NCBI RefSeq assembly: GCF_028736215.1
Contig: NZ_CP117883.1
Coordinates: 992,001-1,056,000, forward strand
DNA: 64,000 nucleotides
Source: Mucilaginibacter sp. KACC 22773
GTDB taxonomy: Bacteria; Bacteroidota; Bacteroidia; Sphingobacteriales; Sphingobacteriaceae
Direction of reading: 5' to 3'
Below, piece by piece: positions 43,492-52,915 of this stretch. A program made the translations under genes and the position numbers. Under the pieces are notes generated by a model. That model was given only the letters and a program-made list of their open reading frames with translations. It had not been told where the DNA came from and searched no databases. Every line of letters begins with the position of its first letter. Within the stretch, counting starts at the first letter, position 1.

Positions 43492-44463
43492 CTACTGTTG
43501 CTGCTGTTGTTGCTGAATAATCTCCAAATGTCTTTGGTAGCTATTTTTGGGGCCACCGGTAGTTGGTTGATACAAATTGTCGTGATGGGCTTTATCGTCT
43601 ATGCTTCTGAACGTATTCTCATTATCATCTACGCTAACAGCTACTTCCAGTTTATGGCCGGATGTGCCTTTATAAACGCCCTTTACCGGCGAACAATCTG
43701 AAAAATTACGGCCAACTGCCAAACGCACATGGGTTTCATTAGCGATGCAGTTATTGGTAGGGTCGATACCCAGCCAGCCATAATCCGGGATATAGGCTTC
43801 GGCCCAGGCGTGGGTGGCACCTTCACCGCGCATGGTGCTGCTATTGGTGCATATATAGCCACTTACGTAGCGTGCCGGTATTTTTAGCAGGCGCAGCATC
43901 ACCATTAAAATGTGCGCAAAATCCTGGCAAACACCGGCTTTTAGCTTCCAAACCTCGTCAAGTGTGGTTTCAACAGTGGTTACTCCTTTAATATATTCAA
44001 AATTTTGGTACACATAGCCGCAAAAGCGCAATGCTATCTGGAACGGGGTATCATCCAATGCTCTTTCCTGCTCAACAATAACCTGTAGTTCGGGAAGGCC
44101 TTCAAAATATTCCTGCTTCAAAAAGTCGATATAGGGCACCATGTATTGGATGTGTTTAAGATATTCCCACTGCTGATCGGGAAAAATATCTGTAACAGGT
44201 AGTGGTCGTTGCCTGGTGGTTACATTTAATTTTGAATTGATAACCATCACCGAATGCGGTTCGCTGTAGGTGAAACTACCTATCTCGTTTCCATAATAAT
44301 CAATATGGGTATCAACAACAGGGCTGCCGGTTATTGATAACTCATGTTGTGTTACCTCCTGGTACTCGTCCTTTATCGGGTATAGTACAATTTGGTTGGC
44401 ACTGTCACGTACCATCCCTTCGTAACTGTATTTGGTAATATGCTGTATCTTAAAGTCGGGCAT
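43492..44463 (-). CDS. transglutaminase-like cysteine protease fold protein
   Basis: 323 residues. An N-terminal beta domain of the bacterial transglutaminase_N type (QHITKYSYEG, LYPIKDEYQEVTQHELSI) precedes the catalytic core: Cys179 in GVCQDFAH, His218 in THAWAEAY and Asp234 in GIDPTNN, with GYICTNSS between. It ends in seven glutamines. The gene is the last of a three-gene set with alpha-E and ATP-grasp proteins, a recurring cluster predicted to make and trim a peptide or amide product. The function has not been settled. Confidence 0.9.
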   Translation of the reverse strand: MPDFKIQHITKYSYEGMVRDSANQIVLYPIKDEYQEVTQHELSITGSPVVDTHIDYYGNEIGSFTYSEPHSVMVINSKLNVTTRQRPLPVTDIFPDQQWEYLKHIQYMVPYIDFLKQEYFEGLPELQVIVEQERALDDTPFQIALRFCGYVYQNFEYIKGVTTVETTLDEVWKLKAGVCQDFAHILMVMLRLLKIPARYVSGYICTNSSTMRGEGATHAWAEAYIPDYGWLGIDPTNNCIANETHVRLAVGRNFSDCSPVKGVYKGTSGHKLEVAVSVDDNENTFRSIDDKAHHDNLYQPTTGGPKNSYQRHLEIIQQQQQQQ

Positions 44464-44467
44464 GTTT

Positions 44468-44610
44468 TTTTGAATTAGTTAATTTGAGGACTGAGACAAT
44501 TTGAAAATTTGAGAATTTGAAGATTTGAAAATGACTTTGATGTAAATCATCATTTGTAATCTTTTAAACAAGCAATTTTCAAATTCTCAAATCTTCAAAT
44601 TCTCAAATTA
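44468..44610. repeat. degenerate inverted repeat of AATTTGA words
   Basis: AATTTGAAAATTTGAGAATTT on the left and its approximate reverse complement AAATTCTCAAATCTTCAAATT near 44580 form a stem of about 35 nt. It lies between the two cluster genes, inside the probable transcript. Confidence 0.65.
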
Positions 44611-44613
44611 AGA

Positions 44614-45549
44614 TTATGAGTTTGCAAAGTAATATTCATTTAATGAGTTACCAATTCCATAAAGCTCTTTCCGGGTTTGTGTTAAAAACAAATGCAGGCC
44701 TTCATCGCGGATGCTTTTTACCGAACTGTATTTGATCCGGCTTTGCAACCTGCCTATCTGGAATGACATTTCGCGGAAGGTATCTACATTGCTGTCATTT
44801 TTCAACCTGTCAAAATATCGGTGTATGTTATTTACCGAATAGATAACCGAGCGGGGAAAGTCGTTATTCAAAGCAACCTGCTCCAATACGTTTTCGGCCT
44901 CAAATCCCTCGCGGTATGTTTTCAGGTACAGCTCATACCCGCCTAATGAAAGTAAAAGATGTTTCCAATAGGTGGTGTCTGTCAGCAGATCCGGATTATC
45001 ACTTACCGAACTGAATTTGGTATCCAAAATATCTACCGATTGAATGGCCCGCTCCAGGTACTTGCCGATATTCATAAAGCTGCGCCCTTCGCCACGCTCC
45101 ATAGTGATCTCGGCCGTACCGTAGTAAAGCATTACTTGTTTTATCAGTATATCAAGTACGCCGATAGGGTCCTCACGCTGTAAGGAACGCTCCAGGCGCG
45201 GATCTTTTACGGTATGGTAATACTCGTTAAGGCATTGCCAAAGATCTTTGGAGATGTGTTCCTGCACCCCACGTGCGTTCTCCCTTGCCAGGGTTATAAT
45301 GTTCAATATCGAGTTAGGATTGTTTTTACCCGTAACCATGTATTTTAAAACTGCACGGCTGTCATTTTCCAGCTTATCAATTTCCGCCTCTTTAATTCCG
45401 GCAAAAATTCTGATCACCGGCTCCCAGGTAAATTCCTGTACAGTATCCTGCGACGAAGCATAATTAATTTTGAGCATCCGCAGCATACCATCGCTGCGCT
45501 CAATGTAACGGCTTAACCAATAAAAACTTGCTGCAACCCTGCTTAACAT
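44614..45549 (-). CDS. alpha-E domain protein (DUF403)
   Basis: 311 residues, predominantly helical. LSRVAASFYWLSRYIERSDG is the conserved start of alpha-E proteins, and EHISKDLWQCLNEYYHTVKD a later block. Alpha-E domains always occur with a circularly permuted ATP-grasp and are thought to help it, perhaps by holding a peptide substrate or tRNA. It lies between the transglutaminase-like and ATP-grasp genes, separated from each by 150-180 nt gaps that carry repeats. Confidence 0.92.
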   Translation of the reverse strand: MLSRVAASFYWLSRYIERSDGMLRMLKINYASSQDTVQEFTWEPVIRIFAGIKEAEIDKLENDSRAVLKYMVTGKNNPNSILNIITLARENARGVQEHISKDLWQCLNEYYHTVKDPRLERSLQREDPIGVLDILIKQVMLYYGTAEITMERGEGRSFMNIGKYLERAIQSVDILDTKFSSVSDNPDLLTDTTYWKHLLLSLGGYELYLKTYREGFEAENVLEQVALNNDFPRSVIYSVNNIHRYFDRLKNDSNVDTFREMSFQIGRLQSRIKYSSVKSIRDEGLHLFLTQTRKELYGIGNSLNEYYFANS

Positions 45550-45591
45550 ATTAGCCCCCTAACCCCCTGAAGGGGGAATGATTTTTTAATA

Positions 45592-45680
45592 ATGAATATC
45601 GAATGTCCAATATCGAATGATGAATTAAATTATTAATGAAGATAGGTTTTACTTCGATGTTCATTATTCAAAATTCGATG
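45592..45680. repeat. degenerate inverted repeat of CCAATATCGAATG words
   Basis: GAATATCGAATGTCCAATATC on the left faces ATGTTCATTATTCAAAATTC and GATGTTCGGTG on the right. The same words return at 56597-56683 beside an unrelated gene. Confidence 0.65.
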
Positions 45681-45728
45681 TTCGGTGTTAATAGTCTTTT
45701 TCCCTTGTCTTTTTTCCTTCGTCTTAAC

Positions 45729-47177
45729 CTACGTCAGTACCCATGTATCCTTACTTCCGCCACCTTGCGAACTATTTACTACCAATGAGCCCTCTTTTAA
45801 AGCCACACGGGTTAGGCCGCCGGGTACAATCTCAATGCCATCGGGTCCGTACAATGCGTAGGGCCTTAAATCAATACGGCGGGGCTTTAATGAGCCCTGC
45901 ATGTAACATGGCGCTGCCGAAAGGCTGATGGTAGGCTGCGCTATAAAATTACGGGGATCTTTCAGAATTTCTTTTTTATACTCTTCAATTTCCTCTTCAG
46001 ATGCCGCGTGTCCCATCAGCATGCCATAACCGCCGCTGCCGTTGGTTTTTTTAACAACCATTTTATTCAGGTTTTTAAACACATGCTCACGCTCGTCGGG
46101 GTTGCCCAGCTGGTGGGTGGGCACGTTTTTAAGTATCGGTTCTTCGTTCAGGTAATACCTGATCATATCCGGTACATATACATAAACTGCTTTGTCATCG
46201 GCCACGCCGGTACCAATAGCATTTACAATAGCTACGTTGCCTTTGCGGTAAGCTCCCATAATACCTGCTACGCCCAGCATACTCGCGGGGTTAAATACCA
46301 GCGGATCCAGGTATTCATCATCCACCCGGCGATAAATTACATCTACCTGCTGCAGCCCTGTTGTGGTTTTCATATAAACCTTATGGTTATTTACCACCAG
46401 GTCGCGTCCTTCCACCAGTTCAACGCCCATCAGGCGGGCCAGGGTGGTATGCTCAAAATAAGCCGAGTTATAAATACCCGGGCTTAACAGCACGATAGTA
46501 GGGTTGGAGATTTGCCTTGGCGATAACGCCAGCAAGTTTTTATACAGTATCGTTGGATACTCTGTAACACTCCTTACACCGCACTGAGGCAGCAAATCGG
46601 GGAATAAGCGTTTGGTTATTTCGCGGTTTTCCAGCATATAGCTTACACCCGATGGGGTGCGCAAATTATCTTCCAATACATAAAAAGTACCGTCCTCATC
46701 GCGAATAAGATCGATGCCCGAGATGTGTACATAAATATCATAAGGCACCTTCAATTGGTACATCTCGCGCAAAAAGTGGGGGCACGAATAAATGATATCA
46801 ATCGGCACAATACCATCCTTTACAATAAACTGGTTATTGTAAATATCCTTCAGAAAATGGTTTAGCGCGGTAAGGCGTTGCTTAATACCTTTTTCTACAA
46901 AAGCCCATTCGCTTGCGGTAATAATGCGCGGAATAATGTCAAAAGGGAAAATCTTTTCAATGCCCTCGCCGCTGTTATACACCGTAAAGGTGATACCCTG
47001 GCTCATAAAAAGACGTTTGGCCAGTTCCTCTTTTTTGTTCAGATCATCGGCCGATTCCTGCGAAATATATTCTATTACCTTGCGATAATGTTCACGAACA
47101 TTGCTGTCCAGGCCATACATTTCGTCCCAAACACCACTTATTGGGTTATATTTATCAAAATAAGCTGATTCCTGCAT
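45729..47177 (-). CDS. circularly permuted type 2 ATP-grasp protein (DUF404/DUF407)
   Basis: 482 residues. The start QESAYFDKYNPISGVWDEMY is typical. VLEDNLRTPSGVSYMLENR and LLSPGIYNSAYFEH lead to the ATP-grasp core KKTNGSGGYGM, with SLSAAPCYMQGSLKPRRIDL and PGGLTRVALKEGSLVVNSSQ at the end. The domain order is permuted relative to other ATP-grasp ligases, which join a carboxylate to an amine with ATP. First gene of the alpha-E/transglutaminase set, and the upstream 47178-47428 gap is AT-rich with no other feature. Confidence 0.94.
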   Translation of the reverse strand: MQESAYFDKYNPISGVWDEMYGLDSNVREHYRKVIEYISQESADDLNKKEELAKRLFMSQGITFTVYNSGEGIEKIFPFDIIPRIITASEWAFVEKGIKQRLTALNHFLKDIYNNQFIVKDGIVPIDIIYSCPHFLREMYQLKVPYDIYVHISGIDLIRDEDGTFYVLEDNLRTPSGVSYMLENREITKRLFPDLLPQCGVRSVTEYPTILYKNLLALSPRQISNPTIVLLSPGIYNSAYFEHTTLARLMGVELVEGRDLVVNNHKVYMKTTTGLQQVDVIYRRVDDEYLDPLVFNPASMLGVAGIMGAYRKGNVAIVNAIGTGVADDKAVYVYVPDMIRYYLNEEPILKNVPTHQLGNPDEREHVFKNLNKMVVKKTNGSGGYGMLMGHAASEEEIEEYKKEILKDPRNFIAQPTISLSAAPCYMQGSLKPRRIDLRPYALYGPDGIEIVPGGLTRVALKEGSLVVNSSQGGGSKDTWVLT

Positions 47178-47398
47178 ATGAAATTGTGAAGATTTGAAGA
47201 TTACTAATCAGTTATTTTTTAAAAATGTAATTTATGAAGTGTTTTTGATAAAAAAGCAAATTATTTTGAATTTTTTGCGATTATTTTAATTGATTTTTCA
47301 TTTTTAACAAAGTTTATGTATTGATATAGTAATTTATGAAGGTGAAACTTGTTTTAAGGTCTCGTTGTCTTCGCCTAAAATATCAATCGTCAGTAATG

Positions 47399-47406
47399 TA
47401 TCTTTG
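47399..47406 (+). promoter_or_regulatory. -7 promoter element before the DUF4348-like gene
   Basis: TATCTTTG matches TAnnTTTG exactly and lies 22 nt before the ATG at 47429. No TTG is placed at the right -33 distance. Confidence 0.4.
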
Positions 47407-47428
47407 CATAAACCTTATGCAGCTATTC

Positions 47429-47827
47429 ATGTTATTTCAAATCAGTAAAAAATGTGGCTTTTTATGTGAGGCGGTATTACTGTTGCTCCAGGCTTGCGAC
47501 AATAACAAACGGGCGAAAGGCTCACTGCATTCTAAAGCAACAGTTAAGTTCAACGCGGTTGATACCGCGTCAGAAAGTTTTAATATATTCTTCAATAGGT
47601 TTAGCACCGATTCTGCGTTTCAAATATCAAGGATCGCGTTCCCGCTAAAGTTAACGATAATTGGTTGCGAAGGTGAGAGGTATACCATGAAATTTATTCA
47701 AAAAAGAGTGGTTATTTCAAGTTCCACAAAAGGACATAATAATAAGGCCCTATACGGATTGGCAAAACAAACCCCACAGAAGGTTTGCTTAGGTGTTTTT
47801 CCATACCGGGCATGTTTAAGTTGTTGA
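47429..47827 (+). CDS. small lipoprotein with DUF4348-like segment, possibly truncated
   Basis: 132 residues from the ATG at 47429. A weak signal sequence ends with the lipobox LLQAC. The next 60 residues (SESFNIFFNRFSTDSAFQIS, RIAFPLKLTI) resemble the start of DUF4348 proteins of Bacteroidota, with the characteristic FPL after an aromatic-rich run. After about residue 85 the resemblance stops and the rest reads as unstructured Lys/Ser/Cys-rich sequence, so the 3' part may be frameshifted or replaced. I cannot decide whether it is functional. Confidence 0.4.
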   Translation: MLFQISKKCGFLCEAVLLLLQACDNNKRAKGSLHSKATVKFNAVDTASESFNIFFNRFSTDSAFQISRIAFPLKLTIIGCEGERYTMKFIQKRVVISSSTKGHNNKALYGLAKQTPQKVCLGVFPYRACLSC

Positions 47828-47969
47828 TTTCGAGGTTATCCGCCTGTTTTCTTAAATAATATTCCGATTTTGAGTATATCAAAAATATTCTGCTTAATTT
47901 GGTAGTAAGCTTACAATAAGGCCTGCCATATTTAAACCATCCTTTTTCAAGTTTTTCGGGCTTTTGAAC

Positions 47970-48731
47970 ATGAAAACTATTTTAGGTATTATTATTATCC
48001 TGGCAAGTTACCGCCCTGTACCGGCACAAACTTCTGTTTTGGCCGATAATGCAGACGATGGCTGTAAAATAAAGTTCGAAAAGATTAAATCGAAAATTGA
48101 TGCCAGGCGGAAAAAGTACGAATTTAATGTCCAGGAATATAAGGATGGCCTGTTTTGCAGCGAGTGCGGTCGCACAAAAAGCGAGATTGAAGAACGTGCC
48201 CATTTAAGCTTTAGCCAGCATATCCGGGATGGCGCCACCCATAACCGCCGTGCGCTGATTGCCACGCATGAGTTATATCACGACCTGTATATCGAATATA
48301 TCATTGATTTTAATGACCTTAAAAAGGAATATGATGATAAGTATAACGATTGTGGAGGAGATAATTCATCGCTGGCTTTACAAACGATACCCGATCAGCA
48401 GTTTCAATTATATACACTTGAACTCAGCGGGGATATAATCCGGCACGATCAGTTGGAATTGACCTGGACTGATTATAATTTTTATTATGCCTGGGTAATG
48501 CAAATCAGTATTATGAGATGGGAAACGGTTACAATTAAAACCACTTCATTTGCAGGGAGCAATTATAAAGTTAAGTACAACAATGGCGGCAATGCTATTT
48601 CGCAGGCAGGTAATATATTAAACAATTATATGCAAACGCTGGCTGATAAACAACGTGCTATTTTCCTGGGCCCAGGTGCCGGGTTTTCTTTAACACCGGA
48701 TAATGTGTTTGCGATTAAACACGATAAATAA
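47970..48731 (+). CDS. secreted protein of unknown function
   Basis: 253 residues from the ATG at 47970 (a TTG two codons earlier is possible). A signal peptide ends near VPAQ. The mature part is acidic and Asp/Tyr/Lys-rich, contains FCSECGRTKSEIEERAHLSF with a C-x-x-C pair, and further Cys at CGGDN; HELYHDLYIEYIID looks like a helix with HxxxH spacing but no clear metalloprotease pattern. I do not recognise the family. Nothing nearby suggests a pathway. Confidence 0.55.
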   Translation: MKTILGIIIILASYRPVPAQTSVLADNADDGCKIKFEKIKSKIDARRKKYEFNVQEYKDGLFCSECGRTKSEIEERAHLSFSQHIRDGATHNRRALIATHELYHDLYIEYIIDFNDLKKEYDDKYNDCGGDNSSLALQTIPDQQFQLYTLELSGDIIRHDQLELTWTDYNFYYAWVMQISIMRWETVTIKTTSFAGSNYKVKYNNGGNAISQAGNILNNYMQTLADKQRAIFLGPGAGFSLTPDNVFAIKHDK

Positions 48732-48941
48732 GCGGCTCGTCAGCTTTTAATCTTATCAACTACAAACAATTCATTGTCGATCTTTTTCGAGACGAATCAA
48801 AGTGTAGTGTTTCGCAACAAGTGAAACAGTAAAAAGTATCATTTGTCTAACAATCAAGACATTATCAATTGTCATAATTTACAAACCGAAACAAAACCGC
48901 AACACCTGGGCGAACCGCCAAGCCTTAAAATCAACTCAAAA

Positions 48942-48969
48942 AAATACCCGGAAGAAATTCCGGGTATTT
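48942..48969. terminator. perfect 12-bp hairpin with GAAA loop
   Basis: AAATACCCGGAA pairs with TTCCGGGTATTT around GAAA. The convergent position makes it the likely terminator of sdhCAB on the minus strand and of the secreted protein gene on the plus strand. The rest of 48732-48991 shows no gene. Confidence 0.75.
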
Positions 48970-48991
48970 ACAATATTTAAGTCAAAATAGC

Positions 48992-49777
48992 TTAGTGCTT
49001 TACCTCGTGAATTTCTTCTTCCCTGAACAGTTTAGCGCTAAAGAAATCATTGTTCATGCGGGCAATGTTGGTAAGCTTAATTTCTTTAGGGCATTCGGCT
49101 TCGCAGGCGCCGGTGTTGGTGCAGCTGCCGAATCCTTCTTCGTCCATTTGTGCTACCATTGATTGTACACGGCTATAACGCTCTGGCTGACCTTGCGGCA
49201 ACAAGCCCAGTTGGGTAACTTTTGCAGATACAAACAACATAGCCGAAGCATTTTTACATGCCGCAACGCAGGCACCGCAACCAATACAGGTAGCCGAGTT
49301 AAATGCTTCGTCGGCAATAACTTTAGGGATAAGGATGGCATTGCCATCAGTAGTTACACCTGTATTTACCGAAACATAACCGCCGGCCTGCTGAATCCTG
49401 TCGAACGCCGAACGGTCAACTGCCAGATCCTTCACAACCGGGAATGCTGAAGCTCTCCATGGTTCAATGGTGATGGTTTCGCCATCATGAAAGGTACGCA
49501 TGTGCAGCTGGCAGGTGGTAACACCACGCTTTGGCCCGTGCGGGTGGCCGTTGATATATAACGAGCACATGCCGCAAATACCTTCGCGGCAATCATGATC
49601 AAAGTTAATAGGCTCATCGCCTTTATGGGTCAAACTTTCGTTAACAACGTCAAGCATTTCCAAAAATGACATATCAGGCGAAATATTTTCGGCCTTGTAA
49701 GTCACGAATTTGCCCGATGTCTGAGCATTTTTTTGACGCCATACTTTCAGCGTCAGGTTCATATTTCCGTTACTCAT
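48992..49777 (-). CDS. sdhB: succinate dehydrogenase iron-sulfur subunit
   Basis: 261 residues. The 2Fe-2S domain has [16 protein letters not shown] and, further on, GVTTCQLHM. The C-terminal ferredoxin domain has [13 protein letters not shown] and [15 protein letters not shown] for the 4Fe-4S and 3Fe-4S clusters. It passes electrons from SdhA to the membrane subunit. Third gene of sdhCAB; a repeat-bearing 93-nt gap separates it from sdhA. Confidence 0.97.
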   Translation of the reverse strand: MSNGNMNLTLKVWRQKNAQTSGKFVTYKAENISPDMSFLEMLDVVNESLTHKGDEPINFDHDCREGICGMCSLYINGHPHGPKRGVTTCQLHMRTFHDGETITIEPWRASAFPVVKDLAVDRSAFDRIQQAGGYVSVNTGVTTDGNAILIPKVIADEAFNSATCIGCGACVAACKNASAMLFVSAKVTQLGLLPQGQPERYSRVQSMVAQMDEEGFGSCTNTGACEAECPKEIKLTNIARMNNDFFSAKLFREEEIHEVKH

Positions 49778-49799
49778 CTTTTATTAGATTTGAGATATG

Positions 49800-49873
49800 A
49801 TTTAGTGAGTATCAAGTCGCAAGTATCAAGATTTTTTTCTGTCTTGATACTTGATACTAACTACTTGCTACTA
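49800..49873. repeat. degenerate inverted repeat between sdhA and sdhB
   Basis: GTGAGTATCAAGTCGCAAGT and ATCAAGATTTTTT face CTTGATACTTGATACTAACT and ACTTGCTACT. The right arm runs into the sdhA stop codon. The same words occur beside rpsH and the four-helix-bundle gene. Confidence 0.7.
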
Positions 49874-51805
49874 AGCATAATTTCGTTGCGATAAATGAAC
49901 TGCTTCAAATACCAGTTGTTCTTTGTGTAATTCCTCCGGTTGGTTTTCGCCTTTAAATTCCCAGGCTGCTACAAACGCGAAGTTTTCATCGTCGCGCAAT
50001 GCCTCACCATCTGCTGTTTGCGATTCAACCCTGAAGTGGCCACCACATGATTCATTGCGCATCAACGCATCATCAACCATTAGTTCGCCAAGTTCGATAA
50101 AGTCGGCTATGCGGCCGGCCCTTTCTAATGAAGCGTTTACTTCCTCATTTTCGCCGGTTACAATAGCGTTTTTCCAGAAATCCGCTTTCAGCGCCTGAAT
50201 CAAACCTTTGGCTTTTGTTAAACCTTCTGCCGTACGGGCCATCCCACAATATTCCCACATAATGTGACCAAGCTCGCGGTGATACTCGTTTACAGTTTTA
50301 TTGCCTTTTAAAGCGAGTAATTTATTGATATAAGTAACTACATCCTTTTTAGTAGCCTCAAAAGCAGGGTGCGATGTATCAACCTTTTTAGGGCCAATTT
50401 TAGCCAGGTAATCGCCAAGGGTATAAGGGATCACAAAATAACCATCAGATAAGCCTTGCATCAAAGCAGAAGCACCCAAGCGGTTTGCACCGTGGTCGCT
50501 AAAGTTACATTCGCCCAAAGCATATAAGCCGGGTACGGTTGTGCTCAGGTTATAATCAACCCAAAGGCCGCCCATGGTGTAGTGTACTGCGGGGTAAATA
50601 CGCATGGGCTGTTTGTATGGGTTTTCATCCGTTATCTGGATGTACATATCAAACAGGTTGCCATATTTGGCCCTTACGGTGTCTTCGCCTAAACGTTTGA
50701 TGGCATCGGCAAAATCAAGGAACACCGCGAAACCCGAACCTCCTACGCCCTTACCTTCTGCAACCATCTCTTTGGCGTTGCGTGAAGCTACGTCGCGTGG
50801 TACAAGGTTACCAAAAGCAGGGTATTTACGTTCAAGGAAATAATCGCGGTCGTCCTCTTTTACCTGGTCGGCTTTGATGGTTCCTTTGCGCAATTGTTCG
50901 GCAATTTCTACAGTTTTTGGCGCCCAAACACGACCATCGTTACGCAATGATTCAGACATCAGCGTAAGCTTTGACTGATGATCGCCGGTTACCGGGATAC
51001 AGGTTGGGTGAATTTGGGTATAGCAAGGATTACCAAAGAAAGCGCCACGTTTGTGGGCCCTCCAGGCAGCGGTTACATTTGAACCTATAGCATTGGTTGA
51101 CAGGTAGAATACGTTGCTGTAGCCGCCTGTACATAACAATACCGCGTGACCGGCATGGGTATCAATAGAGCCTGTAATCATGTTACGGGTAACAATACCT
51201 TTGGCATGGCCATCAATGGTAACCACATCCAGCATTTCGGTACGGGTGTACATTTTTACCTTACCGGCATGTATCTGGCGGTTTAATGCCGAATATGCGC
51301 CTAAAAGCAATTGCTGTCCGGTTTGGCCGCGTGCATAAAAAGTACGTGATACCTGCGAACCACCGAATGAACGGTTATCAAGCAAGCCGCCGTACTCGCG
51401 GGCAAAAGGAACACCCTGTGCAACGCACTGGTCAATGATATTTACCGATACTTCGGCAAGGCGGTACACGTTACCTTCACGGGCGCGGTAATCGCCACCT
51501 TTTATAGTGTCATAAAACAAACGGAACACACTGTCACCGTCGTTCTGATAGTTTTTTGCAGCATTAATACCACCTTGTGCTGCAATAGAGTGCGCACGGC
51601 GTGGGCTATCCTGGAAACAAAAAGCCTTTACGTTATAACCAAGCTCGGCCAATGAGGCTGCTGCTGATGCACCTGCCAAACCGGTACCTACAACAATGAT
51701 ATCGTATTTACGCTTATTGGCCGGGTTAACCAGCTTCAGGTCAAATTTATGCTTGCTCCATTTTTGGGCTAATGGGCCTTCTGGAATTTTAGCATCTAAA
51801 CTCAT
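49871..51805 (-). CDS. sdhA: succinate dehydrogenase flavoprotein subunit
   Basis: 644 residues. The FAD-binding [20 protein letters not shown], and His72 in [11 protein letters not shown], which forms the covalent FAD link. [23 protein letters not shown]-like IHPTCIPV, and [19 protein letters not shown] are further catalytic or cofactor blocks. It oxidises succinate to fumarate on the cytosolic face. The Wolinella/Bacillus-like length and order fit a class B complex with a single membrane subunit. Confidence 0.97.
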   Translation of the reverse strand: MSLDAKIPEGPLAQKWSKHKFDLKLVNPANKRKYDIIVVGTGLAGASAAASLAELGYNVKAFCFQDSPRRAHSIAAQGGINAAKNYQNDGDSVFRLFYDTIKGGDYRAREGNVYRLAEVSVNIIDQCVAQGVPFAREYGGLLDNRSFGGSQVSRTFYARGQTGQQLLLGAYSALNRQIHAGKVKMYTRTEMLDVVTIDGHAKGIVTRNMITGSIDTHAGHAVLLCTGGYSNVFYLSTNAIGSNVTAAWRAHKRGAFFGNPCYTQIHPTCIPVTGDHQSKLTLMSESLRNDGRVWAPKTVEIAEQLRKGTIKADQVKEDDRDYFLERKYPAFGNLVPRDVASRNAKEMVAEGKGVGGSGFAVFLDFADAIKRLGEDTVRAKYGNLFDMYIQITDENPYKQPMRIYPAVHYTMGGLWVDYNLSTTVPGLYALGECNFSDHGANRLGASALMQGLSDGYFVIPYTLGDYLAKIGPKKVDTSHPAFEATKKDVVTYINKLLALKGNKTVNEYHRELGHIMWEYCGMARTAEGLTKAKGLIQALKADFWKNAIVTGENEEVNASLERAGRIADFIELGELMVDDALMRNESCGGHFRVESQTADGEALRDDENFAFVAAWEFKGENQPEELHKEQLVFEAVHLSQRNYA

Positions 51806-51825
51806 TTCTTTTATATTTTATATTA

Positions 51826-51968
51826 GTGAGTGGCTGTAGTGAGTTGTGAGTGGCGAGTAGTGAGTTATGGGTTTGAAAGGGTATTTGCCTTTTTAACTTA
51901 ATTCGTCACCTAACTTAATCAACCATTCAATTTAGTTCAAACTAATCAACCATTTAACTTAATCAACT
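51826..51968. repeat. degenerate repeat between sdhC and sdhA
   Basis: GTGAGTGGCTGTAGTGAGTT and related GAGTAGTGAGTT words are followed by AACTTAATCAACCATT-type words repeated three to four times. The second half is only partly complementary to the first. Confidence 0.5.
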
Positions 51969-51970
51969 AA

Positions 51971-52756
51971 CTATTTAATCACGTATATGTAATAGTACCA
52001 TACCGGCATGGCGGCAAACCCCAGTGGGATAATAACCGCGAAGAACCATGTGCCTATAGCATACACTATTGGTGTGTACTTACGGTGTACCCAGCCCAGT
52101 GTACGGAAAGCGCTCTGGAAACCATGTAACAGGTGGAATGATAAAGCCCCCATGGCTATAACGTAAAGGATAACATACCACCACTGGCTAAAGCTGTATA
52201 CTACGCGTGCATGCAAATCTTTCACACGTACAATTTCTACATTGTTTTCTACTGATACCGAATGATTAAAATCTTCTGAAACAGGTGTGTAAACAGCCTC
52301 GGTTGTTTTACCTGTTGCCAGATCAGTACGGTACTCCTTAAAAGCAACATCGTTGGTATATTTATACTTAAACCAAAAATCGCCCATGTGGATAACGATA
52401 AATAACAACAGGATAGAACCCAAAAGCCCCATGTTTTTTGACGACCAGGTAGCATCTGATTTTGGCTGAATAGCATAGCCTACCGGACGTGATTTGCGGT
52501 TTTTTACCGTAATAATTAATGCGTAAAGCGCATGTACCGCTATAGACAGGTATAGGATATACGCAATTACTTCAATTGGTGCAAAATGTGTAAGGAAGTT
52601 GGCATACACATTAAAACCAAAACCATTATCGTTGCTGAATAGCAGCAGGTTGCCCCCAAGGTGTACAATAATAAAAGTACACAAAAACAAGCCTGTTAAA
52701 GCCATAATTAGCTTTTTGCCCAGCGATGAGTTAAAGGTTTGTTTAATTTCGCTCAT
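51971..52756 (-). CDS. sdhC: succinate dehydrogenase cytochrome b subunit
   Basis: 261 residues with five membrane helices. SSLGKKLIMALTGLFLCTFI opens helix I, HLGGNLLLFSN, HALYALIITVKN and HMGDFWFKYKYTNDVAF provide haem-ligand histidines, and WWYVILYVIAMGALSFHLLH gives a later pair. It anchors SdhAB and reduces menaquinone. First gene of the operon; upstream to 52915 there is nothing recognisable. Confidence 0.93.
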   Translation of the reverse strand: MSEIKQTFNSSLGKKLIMALTGLFLCTFIIVHLGGNLLLFSNDNGFGFNVYANFLTHFAPIEVIAYILYLSIAVHALYALIITVKNRKSRPVGYAIQPKSDATWSSKNMGLLGSILLLFIVIHMGDFWFKYKYTNDVAFKEYRTDLATGKTTEAVYTPVSEDFNHSVSVENNVEIVRVKDLHARVVYSFSQWWYVILYVIAMGALSFHLLHGFQSAFRTLGWVHRKYTPIVYAIGTWFFAVIIPLGFAAMPVWYYYIYVIK

Positions 52757-52915
52757 TATGAATTAGATTTATTTTGGCAAAAGTATCTATTATATGCCAA
52801 AAGATATAAATGCATCCGGCTTATTAACCGCGAAAAAGTTATTTAGAATCAATCTAAGAAATTGCAATGTAATTACACAAAATCTGAGCTTTAAATGCGG
52901 GTTGAACCAGAAATA

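Noticed and set aside
46008..46487. 159-residue frame opposite the ATP-grasp gene
   Set aside because: A shadow on the complementary strand of a well-supported gene; His/Tyr-rich sequence without any motif.
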